Source: DAOUEH01 sp034430515
GTDB taxonomy: Bacteria; Chloroflexota; Dehalococcoidia; Dehalococcoidales; RBG-16-60-22
Direction of reading: 5' to 3'
DNA: 21,044 nt
NCBI GenBank assembly: GCA_034430515.1
Contig: DAOUEP010000021.1
Coordinates: 1-21,044, forward strand
Made by a program: the position numbers and the translations under genes. Below, one piece after another: positions 7,076 through 14,669 of the stretch; the stretch's first letter is position 1; each line of letters opens with the position of its first letter. The notes under the pieces are model-generated. The model saw only the letters and a program-made list of their open reading frames with translations, made no database searches and was not told the origin of the DNA.

Positions 7076-7963
7076 CTAGACGAGCACCTTTTTGGGCCGC
7101 CAGAGCCCCGTCCCCGCCTCGTAGGCCAGTATCCCCAGCAGGCGCCCGTCGGCGGCGTAAGCGCGCCAGTAGCGGGATGGAGGGTCAATCACCTCTATAT
7201 CCAGCGCCAGAGGGCTGCCGTTCCGCAGGGCCGGCTCGTCGGCCTCGTCAATGATGGCGACGGGCAGGTCGGTGATGATTGTGTCCGGCGGGTGGAGAAA
7301 CTCGCCCTGGCGGCCCTCACTAAAGGCCGCCTCCAGTTGTTCCAGCGAGACGGCTTCCTCGATGCCGAAGCTGCCGCAGCGGGTGCGCGTGAGGGTCTTG
7401 AGGTGGGCGCCGCAGCCCAGCGCCTGCCCCAGGTCGTGGGCCAGGGAGCGGATGTAAGTCCCCTTGCCGCACTCGATTTCCAGGGTAGCCAGCGGCGGCT
7501 TCCAGTTGGTAAGCTCCAGGCGGTGGATTTTCACGGGGCGGCTGGGCCGGGCCACGGCCAGCCCCGCCCGCGCCAGCTTGTAGAGCGGGCGGCCCTGGTG
7601 TTTCAGGGCGCTGTACATTGGCGGGGTCTGGTGGATGGCGCCCCGGAAGGCGCCCAGGGCGGCCTCGACCTGCTTTCGGGTGACGGCGGAGGGGTCGCCG
7701 CGCTGCGTGACCCGGCCGCTGGCGTCGTAGGTATCGGTGGCGGCGCCCAGCGCGATGACGGCGCGGTAGGTCTTGGTGGTGTTGACCAGGAACTCGACCA
7801 GCCGCGTCGCCCGCCCCAGGCAGACGGGCAGGACGCCGGTGGCGTCCGGGTCCAGGGTGCCGGCGTGGCCGACATGGCGCTCCCCGCTCAGTCGCCGCAG
7901 GCGGGCTACCACGCCGAAGGAGGTGATGCCGGCGGGCTTGGCGACGTTGAAGATGCCGTCCAA
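7076..7963 (-). CDS. truB: tRNA pseudouridine(55) synthase TruB
   Basis: TruB makes pseudouridine 55 in the T-loop of tRNAs. The 295-residue protein has the catalytic motif GTLDPDATGVL with Asp38, an N-terminal KPAGITSF signature, KGTYIRSLAHDLG in the middle, and a PUA-like C-terminal domain (about 235-295, ending in WRPKKVLV). The start is TTG: no ATG or GTG gives a family-like N-terminus. It begins two bases after the rbfA stop, and the GGGGAC run near the rbfA end is the only purine-rich site. It is the last core gene of the nusA-infB operon, in the usual order. Confidence 0.95.
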   Translation of the reverse strand: MDGIFNVAKPAGITSFGVVARLRRLSGERHVGHAGTLDPDATGVLPVCLGRATRLVEFLVNTTKTYRAVIALGAATDTYDASGRVTQRGDPSAVTRKQVEAALGAFRGAIHQTPPMYSALKHQGRPLYKLARAGLAVARPSRPVKIHRLELTNWKPPLATLEIECGKGTYIRSLAHDLGQALGCGAHLKTLTRTRCGSFGIEEAVSLEQLEAAFSEGRQGEFLHPPDTIITDLPVAIIDEADEPALRNGSPLALDIEVIDPPSRYWRAYAADGRLLGILAYEAGTGLWRPKKVLV

Positions 7964-7965
7964 GG

Positions 7966-8319
7966 TCAGTCCCCGCGTTCCGAGCTGAGGCGGTCGATGA
8001 GGCGCAGGATGTGGTCGCCGTGCTCGATGGAGTTGTCCCAGTGGAAGCTCAGTTCGGGGGTGTGGCGCAGCTGCACGTTTTTGGCTAGCTCCGAGCGCAG
8101 GAAGCCGGCGGCGGAATTCAGCACGTTAAGCACCTTGGCCTCCTCCTGCTGGCCGCTCATGGAGCTGACGAAAATCTTGGCGTAATGCAGGTCGGCGGAG
8201 GTCTCCACCGCCGTCACGGCGACGAACTCGTCGAGGCGCGGGTCGCGCAGGGCGTGCTGAATCAGCTCGCTGATTTTCTTGCGAATGAGGGTATTCACCC
8301 GTTCGATGCGATGTGACAT
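7966..8319 (-). CDS. rbfA: Ribosome-binding factor A
   Basis: RbfA is a small KH-type protein that helps mature the 30S subunit near the 5' helix of 16S rRNA. The 117-residue protein starts MSHRIERVNTLIRKKISELI, a typical RbfA N-terminus, and has DPRL, TAVETSADLHYAKIFVS and LRHTPELSFHWDNSIEHGDHI as family features. The ATG at 8319 is chosen because the longer frame runs into infB with unrelated sequence. No strong ribosome binding site is seen, so translation may depend on coupling to infB, 22 bases upstream. Confidence 0.95.
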   Translation of the reverse strand: MSHRIERVNTLIRKKISELIQHALRDPRLDEFVAVTAVETSADLHYAKIFVSSMSGQQEEAKVLNVLNSAAGFLRSELAKNVQLRHTPELSFHWDNSIEHGDHILRLIDRLSSERGD

Positions 8320-8341
8320 GGCCGGAGGCCCGGGTAAGTCC

Positions 8342-10465
8342 CTACCCGGATTGCTCCATTCTGTAGAATTCCAGCGTGTCGCCGACCTGGAAATCGTTGA
8401 AGTCCTTAACGCCCACACCGCACTCGTAGCCGGCGGCCACCTCGCGGACATCGTCCTTGAAGCGCTTGAGGCTGGTCACGGTGCTGTCGACCAGCACCTC
8501 CTTGCCGCGGTGCACCCGCACCGGGACGTTGCGGGTTATCTTGCCCTCGGTGACGTAGCAGCCGGCGGCCTTGTTGCCTTTGCCGGCGGAGAAGACCGCC
8601 CGCACCTCGGCCCGGCCTTCGGTGACCTCGGTGAAGGTGGGCTCCAGCATGCCCTTGAGGGCCTTGGCGACGTCGTCGGCCAGGGCGTAGATGACGTTAT
8701 AATGGCGGATATCCACCCGGCTGGTAGACGCCAGCTTGCGGGCGCCTTCGGTGGCGGTGACGTTGAAGCCGATGATGAGCCCCTGCGAGGCGGCGGCCAG
8801 CATGACGTCGCTCTCGGAGATATTGCCGGTGCCGCTGTGGATGACCCTTACCTTGACCTCGTCGGTGCCCAGTTGCTCCAGCTGGTGGCGTATCGGCTCC
8901 AGGCTGCCCTGGACGTCGGTCTTGAGGATGACGTTAAGCTCTTTGACCTTGCCGGAGCTTATCTGGTCGTAGAGGTTATTGAGGTTGACCGTCTCGGCGG
9001 CCTTTTCCAGAGCGGCCTTACGCCGGGCCATCAGGGCCTGGGCGTGGCGCTCGTCGGCGACGGCGGTCAGGGTATCTCCCACCAGGGGGACTTCGTCCAG
9101 ACCGAGGACGGAGACCGGCGCGGACGGCTCGGCCTTCTTGACGCGCTTGCCGGCGTCGTTGAACATGGCGCGGACGCGGCCCCAGGTGGTGCCGACGACG
9201 ACGGTATCGCCCTCCTTGAGGGTGCCCGTCTGGATGAGCACTGTGGCCAGGGGGCCCATCGTCTTGTCTTTCTCGGCCTCGATGACGACGCCGGCGGCGG
9301 GCTGGTTGGGGTTGGCCTTGAACTCTTCCATCTCGGCCACCAGCAGGACGCTTTCTAAAAGCTCCTTGATGCCGGTCTTGTTCTTGGCGGAAATCTCCTG
9401 GCTGACGACGCTGCCGCCCCAGTCCTCGATGACCAGGTCGGCCTCGGCCAGTTGCTGCTTGACGCGGTCGACGTTGGCGTTGTCTTTATCAATCTTGTTG
9501 ATGGCCACCACGATGGGCACCTCGGCGGCGCGGGCGTGGTTGATGGCCTCCAGTGTCTGGGGCATGACGCCGTCGTCGGCGGCCACTACTAAAATGGTGA
9601 TGTCGGTGATATTGGCGCCGTGGGCGCGCATGGCGGTAAAGGCCTCGTGGCCGGGGGTATCCAGAAAGGTAATCTTCTGGCCGTCGATGGTGGCCTGGTA
9701 AGCGCCGATGTGCTGGGTGATGTTGCCGGCCTCCTGGTCGACGACGTTGGTCTGGCGGATGGCGTCGAGGAGCTTGGTCTTGCCGTGGTCGACGTGGCCC
9801 ATCACCGTCACCACCGGCGGGCGCGGCAGGAGGTTCTCGGCGTCCTTGCCGTAGCGGCGCTTGAGCTTTTTGCTCTCCTCGGCGGCCGAGGCCATTTGCT
9901 GGGCCCGCAGCGACTTGAGGCGCGCCCGGTGGCCGAAGCCGGCGGCGATGGTGGCGGCGGTCTCGAAGTCGATGACCTGGTTGATATTGGCCATGATGCC
10001 GCTGCGCATCAGCTGTTTGATGATGCTGATGGCGTCTTCGTTGATAAGGTCGGCCAGGTCGCGCACGCTGATGGAGCGCGGGATATCGATTATCGGCCCC
10101 TTGGCGGGGGCGGGTTTGGCGGCTGGCTCGGCGGCTTTAGCCTCCGGGGGAGTGGCCGGTTTTTCCGCCGCTGGCGGGGGGGCTTTGGCTTCCGTCGCTG
10201 CCGCTGTCTTGGCTGCCGCCGTCTTGGCCGCAGCAGGTTTGGCCGCGGCGGGCTTGGTCGTTTTGGCCGCCGCCGGAGTAGTTTTGGTCTCCGCCGGTTT
10301 AGCCCCCTTGGCTGCAGCCGGTTTGACTGCGGCCGGTTTGGCGGTCTTGGCGGCGGGCGCGGCAGCCTTAGCCGCAGCTGGCGCGGCGGCCTTGGCCGCG
10401 GCGGGTTTGGCCTGCTTCTCCGCGGCTGGCTTGGCGGTCTTATCCGGTTGGCTGGCCTTGGCCAC
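8342..10465 (-). CDS. infB: Translation initiation factor IF-2
   Basis: IF-2 is the GTPase that places initiator fMet-tRNA on the ribosome. The 707-residue protein opens with a 123-residue Ala/Lys/Pro-rich low-complexity region. An IF2_N-type domain follows (about 127-180), then the GTPase with GHVDHGKT (223-230), DTPGHEAF (269-276) and NKID (323-326), then domains II-IV ending in YECGVGVKDFNDFQVGDTLE. The start is GTG, with AAAGGAG seven bases upstream, and it overlaps the rnpM stop by one base (TAGTG). The Ala/Lys region looks more like a histone H1 tail than the usual mixed IF-2 N-terminus. Confidence 0.98.
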   Translation of the reverse strand: MAKASQPDKTAKPAAEKQAKPAAAKAAAPAAAKAAAPAAKTAKPAAVKPAAAKGAKPAETKTTPAAAKTTKPAAAKPAAAKTAAAKTAAATEAKAPPPAAEKPATPPEAKAAEPAAKPAPAKGPIIDIPRSISVRDLADLINEDAISIIKQLMRSGIMANINQVIDFETAATIAAGFGHRARLKSLRAQQMASAAEESKKLKRRYGKDAENLLPRPPVVTVMGHVDHGKTKLLDAIRQTNVVDQEAGNITQHIGAYQATIDGQKITFLDTPGHEAFTAMRAHGANITDITILVVAADDGVMPQTLEAINHARAAEVPIVVAINKIDKDNANVDRVKQQLAEADLVIEDWGGSVVSQEISAKNKTGIKELLESVLLVAEMEEFKANPNQPAAGVVIEAEKDKTMGPLATVLIQTGTLKEGDTVVVGTTWGRVRAMFNDAGKRVKKAEPSAPVSVLGLDEVPLVGDTLTAVADERHAQALMARRKAALEKAAETVNLNNLYDQISSGKVKELNVILKTDVQGSLEPIRHQLEQLGTDEVKVRVIHSGTGNISESDVMLAAASQGLIIGFNVTATEGARKLASTSRVDIRHYNVIYALADDVAKALKGMLEPTFTEVTEGRAEVRAVFSAGKGNKAAGCYVTEGKITRNVPVRVHRGKEVLVDSTVTSLKRFKDDVREVAAGYECGVGVKDFNDFQVGDTLEFYRMEQSG
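10097..10465 (-). repeat. Low-complexity Ala/Lys/Pro-coding repeat in infB
   Basis: This in-frame stretch encodes residues 1-123 of IF-2 as irregular short units such as AAKPA, AAAK and KTAKPA. At DNA level it is a GC-rich degenerate repeat of GCC/GCG/GCT and AAG/AAA/CCG codons. Such tracts vary in length between strains and are prone to assembly errors. Confidence 0.8.
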
Positions 10466-10758
10466 TAATCGGCTCCTTTAGTAATTTCTTCTCCGGCGGC
10501 GGCGAGCCTCTGGAGGCTCTCCCGGCTCAGGCCGCCGCGCAGGGTGTGCTCCAACTGGGTGCCCTTAAGGGCCTTTTCCCAGCAGGCCCGCTCCGGGCAG
10601 AGGTAAGCCCCCCGCCCCTCTTTCTTCCCGGCGGTGTCTATTTCAACCTCGCCGCCGGGGGTGCGCACCAGGCGCACCAACTCCCGCTGGGGCCTTGCCC
10701 GCCGGCAGGCCACGCAGGTGCGCTGTGGCGCCGAGCTTGCGGCGTGGCGGCGGTTAAT
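10465..10758 (-). CDS. rnpM: RNase P modulator RnpM (YlxR), probable ATT start
   Basis: This is a YlxR-family protein; the Bacillus homologue RnpM binds and modulates RNase P RNA. Family marks are RTCVACRRARPQRELVRLVR, GRGAYLCPERACW and a short helical C-terminus. A start at the GTG at 10713 would cut off the first conserved Cys and has no ribosome binding site. Upstream, the frame stays open past the nusA stop without any ATG, GTG, TTG or CTG. The best start is ATT at 10758, nine bases after AGGAGG, giving 97 residues with 14 before the first conserved Cys, as in the family. ATT starts are rare and usually regulated (infC, for example). The gene overlaps the nusA stop by five bases. A sequencing error is the alternative. 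Confidence 0.85.
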   Translation of the reverse strand: MNRRHAASSAPQRTCVACRRARPQRELVRLVRTPGGEVEIDTAGKKEGRGAYLCPERACWEKALKGTQLEHTLRGGLSRESLQRLAAAGEEITKGAD

Positions 10759-12229
10759 ATTCTTCTTCCTCCTCGACGGTGAAATCGCTGGTTCTCTTGC
10801 GGGCTTTCACGGCGTCTTCGCTGGTTTCCTTGGTGTAGCTGCCCTTCTTTTTCTTCTTCGTCTTCGTCTTGCCGGCCTTAGTAGATGAGCGGCCGCGGCG
10901 GCCGGGCATGATGTCCTCGGCGAAGCGTATCTGCGCTTTGCCCTCGTCGGCGCCTTCCAGGACGACGGGCGGCACGAAGATTTCGCTCTCGTCGATGGCT
11001 TCCTCGGTGGCCGGCTCCCCGGCCGCTTCGGCCTCGGCTTCCTCAGCCACCGGCTCCGGCAGCTCGCCGGGCAGGACCAGGTCGGGCGGTATCTCCTCGG
11101 CGGGGGCCTCGGCGGCGGCTTCGGCGGCCTCCTCGATGACGGCTTCGGCTTCGGCCACGGCCTTGGCGGCCGGTTTGGCCTCGGCCTTTTCCGCCTCGGC
11201 CAGCGAGGCGCTCTTGATGTCGATGCGCCAGCCGGTGAGCTTGGCGGCCAGGCGGGCGTTCTGTCCCTCCTTGCCGATGGCCAGGGAGAGCTGGCGGTCG
11301 GGCACGATGACGGTGGCGGCCTGCTCCTCATGGTTGAGCCCCACGCTGACGATGTGCGCCGGGCTGAGGGCGTTGGCGACGAAGGCGGCCGTGTCCGCGT
11401 TCCACATCACCACGTCTATCTTCTCGCCGCTAAGCTCGCTGACGATGTTCTGTATCCTGATGCCGCGCAGGCCTACGCAGCAGCCCACCGGGTCGATGCC
11501 GTCCTGCTTGGCGGACACGGCAATCTTGGAGCGGAAGCCGGCCTCGCGGGCGATGGACTTGATTTCCACGGTGCCGTTATAGACCTCGGGCACTTCCAGC
11601 TCAAAGAGGCGGCGCAGCAGCTCCGGGTGGGAACGCGAGACGATGACCTTGGGTCCTTTGGGGGTGGTGGCAACTTGAAGCAGCACCACCTTGAGCCGCT
11701 GGCCGATGCGGTAGCGCTCGGTGCGCACCTGTTCCGAGGGCGGCAGGATGGCCTCGGTGCGCCCCAGGTCGATAAATGCCTGGCCGGCCTCGAAGCGCTG
11801 CACGACCCCGCTGACCACCTCGCCTTCCTTATCGGCGAACTCCTCGAAGATGGCGCTGTGCTCGGCCTCGTGGAGGCGCTGCAGAATCACCTGCTTGGCC
11901 GTCTGGGCGGCGATGCGCCCGGCGTTGGCCGGAGTGGACTCCACCATGACCGTTTCGTCGAGGACGACGTCCGCCTTGATAGCTTTAGCCTCTTCGAGCG
12001 AAATCTCGGTGAGGGGGTCGGCGGGCTTTTCGACCACGGTCTTTTCCGCCCAGACCTCCACCTTGCCGCTGGCCGGGTTAATCTTGACGGCGACGTTCTG
12101 GTTGGGGCCGAAATGGTCTTTTTTGTAGGCCGAGGCCAGCGCCGCCTCGACGGCGGTGAGGACGACGTCTTTCGGCAGGTTTTTCTCCGCCGAAAGCTGC
12201 GTTATGGCGAGCAGAAAATCGCTCTTCAT
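10754..12229 (-). CDS. nusA: Transcription termination/antitermination factor NusA
   Basis: NusA binds RNA polymerase and controls pausing, termination and antitermination. The 491-residue protein has the N-terminal polymerase-binding domain (about 1-125), an S1 domain (about 135-200) and two KH domains (about 205-340, with DPVGCCVGLRGIRIQNI and LAIGKEGQNARLAAKLTGW). A roughly 150-residue tail follows that is not part of the core: first Ala/Glu-rich (345-410), then basic (MPGRRGRSSTKAGK, Lys run), ending in five Glu and Tyr. The ATG at 12229 has GGAGG rather far upstream (12 bases). The codons for the terminal Glu run double as the ribosome binding site of rnpM. rimP, the usual upstream neighbour, is absent; the gene is first in its operon. 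Confidence 0.97.
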   Translation of the reverse strand: MKSDFLLAITQLSAEKNLPKDVVLTAVEAALASAYKKDHFGPNQNVAVKINPASGKVEVWAEKTVVEKPADPLTEISLEEAKAIKADVVLDETVMVESTPANAGRIAAQTAKQVILQRLHEAEHSAIFEEFADKEGEVVSGVVQRFEAGQAFIDLGRTEAILPPSEQVRTERYRIGQRLKVVLLQVATTPKGPKVIVSRSHPELLRRLFELEVPEVYNGTVEIKSIAREAGFRSKIAVSAKQDGIDPVGCCVGLRGIRIQNIVSELSGEKIDVVMWNADTAAFVANALSPAHIVSVGLNHEEQAATVIVPDRQLSLAIGKEGQNARLAAKLTGWRIDIKSASLAEAEKAEAKPAAKAVAEAEAVIEEAAEAAAEAPAEEIPPDLVLPGELPEPVAEEAEAEAAGEPATEEAIDESEIFVPPVVLEGADEGKAQIRFAEDIMPGRRGRSSTKAGKTKTKKKKKGSYTKETSEDAVKARKRTSDFTVEEEEEY

Positions 12230-12274
12230 TTCCGACGCATAACCTCCGCATATACTCGGGTCGTTACAACAAAA

Positions 12275-12295
12275 AAGTGGGAATCAAACCCACTT
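12275..12295 (-). terminator. Terminator-like hairpin in nusA leader
   Basis: On the minus strand a perfect 7-bp stem (AAGTGGG and CCCACTT, 7-base loop) runs into a six-T stretch (two T paired). It lies about 30 bases after the predicted transcription start and about 45 bases before the nusA ATG. It therefore looks like an attenuator rather than the end of another gene; NusA may act on it. The mechanism is inferred. Confidence 0.6.
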
Positions 12296-12327
12296 CACTA
12301 CACTGCTATTCTTATCTTGGCGAGTTT

Positions 12328-12356
12328 ATTATAGCACTTTACCCCCGCCGATGCAA
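12328..12356 (-). promoter_or_regulatory. Promoter of the nusA-rnpM-infB-rbfA-truB operon
   Basis: On the minus strand TTGCAT (12356-12351) and a perfect TATAAT (12333-12328) are exactly 17 bases apart. Transcription would start near 12321, leaving a leader of about 90 bases before nusA. Confidence 0.85.
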
Positions 12357-12376
12357 CAAAAATACTTTAATTTACT

Positions 12377-12415
12377 AGGGTCGGCAATTAAATATGTATT
12401 TCACTTGCTGACCCT
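12377..12415. repeat. Inverted repeat, AT-rich loop
   Basis: AGGGTCGGCA (12377-12386) and TGCTGACCCT (12406-12415) pair over 10 bp with one G-T wobble around an AT-rich 19-base loop. ACTAG before and CTAGT after could extend the stem with a bulge. The composition is unlike the neighbouring genes, which suggests an inserted small element. No coding potential is seen. Confidence 0.6.
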
Positions 12416-12423
12416 CTAACTAG

Positions 12424-12504
12424 TGTCATTGCAAAGAGCGCCAGCGATGCGGCATTCTCCAGTATCGGTGGGGAAGAGCTTGCTTCGCTTGGCTCGCAAT
12501 GACA
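12424..12504. repeat. Palindrome-ended extragenic element (81 bp)
   Basis: The ends TGTCATTGC (12424-12432) and GCAATGACA (12496-12504) are perfect 9-bp inverted repeats. Inside, AGCG-type stretches on the left and GCTTCGCTTGGCTC on the right also partly pair. The sequence resembles the TGTCATTGCGAGGAGCGAAGCGAC type of dispersed extragenic repeat I recall from several bacterial genomes. It carries no gene. Together with the inverted repeat before it, it fills most of the 401-base gap between nusA and the amidohydrolase. Confidence 0.65.
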
Positions 12505-12561
12505 TACGAAAAAAGGGGGGCACAGGGGGTGAGGTTACTCAATCCGATGGGACTATTGTCT

Positions 12562-12590
12562 TTGTCTTTCCTTGCCCCGGCCTGTATAAT
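12562..12590 (+). promoter_or_regulatory. Promoter for the amidohydrolase-activase-plsX-trxA operon
   Basis: TTGTCT (12562-12567) and a perfect TATAAT (12585-12590) are 17 bases apart. Transcription would begin near 12597, about 35 bases before the amidohydrolase ATG. This also argues against the longer reading frame starting at 12499, which would begin upstream of the promoter. Confidence 0.75.
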
Positions 12591-12630
12591 GAATGATGTG
12601 CCCTTAAAACCGTCGCCGAGGCAGGTTAGC

Positions 12631-13806
12631 ATGCGCGATATTGATAAGCTCAAGGCCGCCGTGGCCGGTGAAGTCGGCGCCCGCTACGAGGCGCTGGCCG
12701 ACCTGAGCCGGAAAATTCACGACAACCCCGAAACGGCCTTTAAGGAGAAAAAAGCGGCCGCGCACTTGACGGCCTTCCTGGAAGGGGAGGGGTTCCAGGT
12801 GACGCGGGGCATCGCCAAGCTGCCCACGGCCTTCCGGGCGGACTACGGCGAGGGGAGGCCGGTCATCGCCTACCTGGCCGAGTACGACGCCCTGCCCAAG
12901 CTGGGGCACGCCTGCGGCCATAACCTCATCGCCACGGCCTCGGTCGCCGCCGGAGTGGCCGCTAAAAGGGCGGTGGACGAGCTGGGCGGCGCCGTCCGCG
13001 TCTTCGGCACGCCCGGCGAGGAGCTGCTGGGCGGCAAGGGCGTCATGGCCGAGCGGGGCGCCTTTGAAGATATTGACCTGGCGATGATAACCCATCCCGG
13101 CGGGGGCCACCGCGTGGTGGCCAATACGCTGGCCTGCCAGACGCTAGACATAGAGTTTGCCGGGCGGGCGGCCCACGCCGCCGCCGAGCCGGAGGCGGGC
13201 GTCAACGCCCTGGAGGCGATGATACAATCTTATAACGCCATCAACTCGCTCCGGCAGCACATCCGGGAGAAGGAGCGCGTCCACGGCGTCATTACCGACG
13301 GCGGCGAGGCGGCCAATATCGTCCCGGCCCATACCGCCGCCAATTTCATCGTCCGCGCCGAGACGGACGACCGCCTGGAGGCGCTCAAGGAGCGGGTGCT
13401 GGACTGCTTCCGGGGAGCGGCCATCGCCACCGGCGCCGAGCTTAATTACAAATGGAGCGCCTATTACGCCGCCATGATAAGCAATATGACCCTGGCGCGG
13501 CTCTTCAAGAAGAACCTGGAGGCGCTGGGGCGGCGCATTCCCCTGGGCGACGCCAGCCTCTGGGCGGGTAGCACCGACGTCGGCAACGTCTCGCGCCTGG
13601 TGCCCACCGTCCAGCCGCTGGTGGGCATCGCCCCGGAAAGCGTGTTGCTGCACTCCCCGGACTTCGCCGCCGCCGCCAACACCGGGGAGGCCCTGGATGC
13701 CATGCTCGACGCCGCCCGGGCCATGGCGATGACGGCCGTGGATATCCTCGCCGGGCCGGAGGTATTAGCCGCGGCGCGGGACGAGTGGGACAGGGCGGCT
13801 AAATGA
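12631..13806 (+). CDS. M20-family amidohydrolase (AbgB/ACY1L2-like)
   Basis: This 391-residue metal-dependent amidohydrolase of peptidase family M20 resembles the AbgB/ACY1L2 branch, which cleaves N-acyl or p-aminobenzoyl-glutamate-like amides; the true substrate is unknown. The metal site is seen in AEYDALPKLGHACGHN (Asp86, Cys95, His97), GTPGEELLGGKG (Glu130/131) and ITHPGGGH (His155). A dimerisation insert follows (about 180-290, FAGRAAHAAAEPEAGVNALEA) and the C-terminal part has VGIAPESVLLHSPDF. There is no signal peptide, so it should be cytoplasmic. ATG 12631 is chosen from family length and the promoter just upstream; the ribosome binding site is weak (GAGG, nine bases away). The stop overlaps the next start (ATGA). 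Confidence 0.88.
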   Translation: MRDIDKLKAAVAGEVGARYEALADLSRKIHDNPETAFKEKKAAAHLTAFLEGEGFQVTRGIAKLPTAFRADYGEGRPVIAYLAEYDALPKLGHACGHNLIATASVAAGVAAKRAVDELGGAVRVFGTPGEELLGGKGVMAERGAFEDIDLAMITHPGGGHRVVANTLACQTLDIEFAGRAAHAAAEPEAGVNALEAMIQSYNAINSLRQHIREKERVHGVITDGGEAANIVPAHTAANFIVRAETDDRLEALKERVLDCFRGAAIATGAELNYKWSAYYAAMISNMTLARLFKKNLEALGRRIPLGDASLWAGSTDVGNVSRLVPTVQPLVGIAPESVLLHSPDFAAAANTGEALDAMLDAARAMAMTAVDILAGPEVLAAARDEWDRAAK

Positions 13807-14669
13807 AGCTCTACCTGGGTATCGACGTCGGCTCGGTGACCACCAAACTGGCCGCCCTCGACGCAGGGGAGGACTTGCTGGCCAGTCTCTACCTGCCCAC
13901 GGCGGGACGCCCGGTGGACGCGGTGCTGGCGGGGCTGCGGCAGATGGAGGCCGACCTGCCGCCGGAGGCCGATGTGGACGGGGTAGCCACCACCGGCAGC
14001 GCCCGCGACCTGGCCGGGACCGTCGTCGGGGCGGACTTAATCAAGAACGAGATTACCTGCCAGGCCGTGGCGGCGGTACGGGCCGTCCCCGATGTGCGGA
14101 CGGTCATCGAAATCGGCGGGCAGGACAGCAAGATTATCATCATCCGCGACGGCATGGTGGCCGATTTCGGCATGAACACCGTCTGCGCCGCCGGTACGGG
14201 GTCTTTCCTCGACCACCAGGCGGCGCGCCTGGGGATGGATATCGGCGAGTTTTCCCGCCGGGCGTTTGAGGCCGGGGCGCCGGTCAACATCGCCGGGCGC
14301 TGCACCGTCTTCGCCGAGTCGGAGATGATACACAAGCAGCAGACCGGCCGCGACGTTGACGGGATTATCTACGGGCTTTGCCGCGCTTTGGTGCGCAATT
14401 TTCTAAGCGATGTTGCTTCCGGCAAGGAGATTACCCCGCCGGTGGTCTTCCAGGGCGGGGTGGCCTTCAACCGGGGCATGGTGCGCGCCTTTACTGATGA
14501 GCTGGGCACGGAGATAATCGTGCCGCCCCACCACGAGGTGATGGGGGCCATCGGCGCGGCCATGCTGGCCCGCGAGCACGCCGAGACCGGCGCGGGCAGC
14601 CGCTTCAAGGGCTTTGAAATCGGGCGGCAGGCAAGCCCGGCGAGCCGGGAGAGTCGTGAGATAGCATGA
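13803..14669 (+). CDS. BadF/BcrAD-type ATPase, 2-hydroxyacyl-CoA dehydratase activase-like
   Basis: This 288-residue protein belongs to the ASKHA-fold activator family (HgdC/BadF/BcrA-type), whose dimers hold one [4Fe-4S] cluster and use ATP to inject a low-potential electron into a partner dehydratase or reductase. GIDVGSVTTKLAAL is the first phosphate loop. Cys128 (NTVCAAGTGSFLD) and Cys167 (GRCTVFAESEMIH) are the two cluster ligands per monomer, and VFQGGVAFNRGMV and PPHHEVMGAIGAA are adenosine-side motifs. No dehydratase subunit lies in the window, so its client is unknown. It overlaps both neighbours by four bases (ATGA). The C-terminal 25 residues (polar, Arg/Ser-rich) look like an extra tail. 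Confidence 0.9.
   Translation: MKLYLGIDVGSVTTKLAALDAGEDLLASLYLPTAGRPVDAVLAGLRQMEADLPPEADVDGVATTGSARDLAGTVVGADLIKNEITCQAVAAVRAVPDVRTVIEIGGQDSKIIIIRDGMVADFGMNTVCAAGTGSFLDHQAARLGMDIGEFSRRAFEAGAPVNIAGRCTVFAESEMIHKQQTGRDVDGIIYGLCRALVRNFLSDVASGKEITPPVVFQGGVAFNRGMVRAFTDELGTEIIVPPHHEVMGAIGAAMLAREHAETGAGSRFKGFEIGRQASPASRESREIA

Larger units (their letters stand above)
12230..12630. other. 401-base intergenic region between divergent operons
   Basis: No gene is seen. From left to right it holds the nusA leader with its hairpin, the leftward nusA promoter, an AT-rich inverted repeat, the 81-bp palindrome-ended element, and the rightward promoter of the amidohydrolase operon. The central AT-rich part differs in composition from the GC-rich genes around it. 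Confidence 0.8.

Noticed and set aside
12277..12293. T-arm-like stem-loop (5-bp stem, 7-base TTTGATT loop) suggesting a tRNA before nusA, as metY in E. coli
   Set aside because: There is no acceptor stem, D-arm or anticodon arm around it, and a T-run follows directly; it fits a terminator hairpin.
12499..12630. Upstream extension of the amidohydrolase
   Set aside because: It begins inside the palindromic element and crosses the predicted promoter; family proteins start near the chosen ATG.
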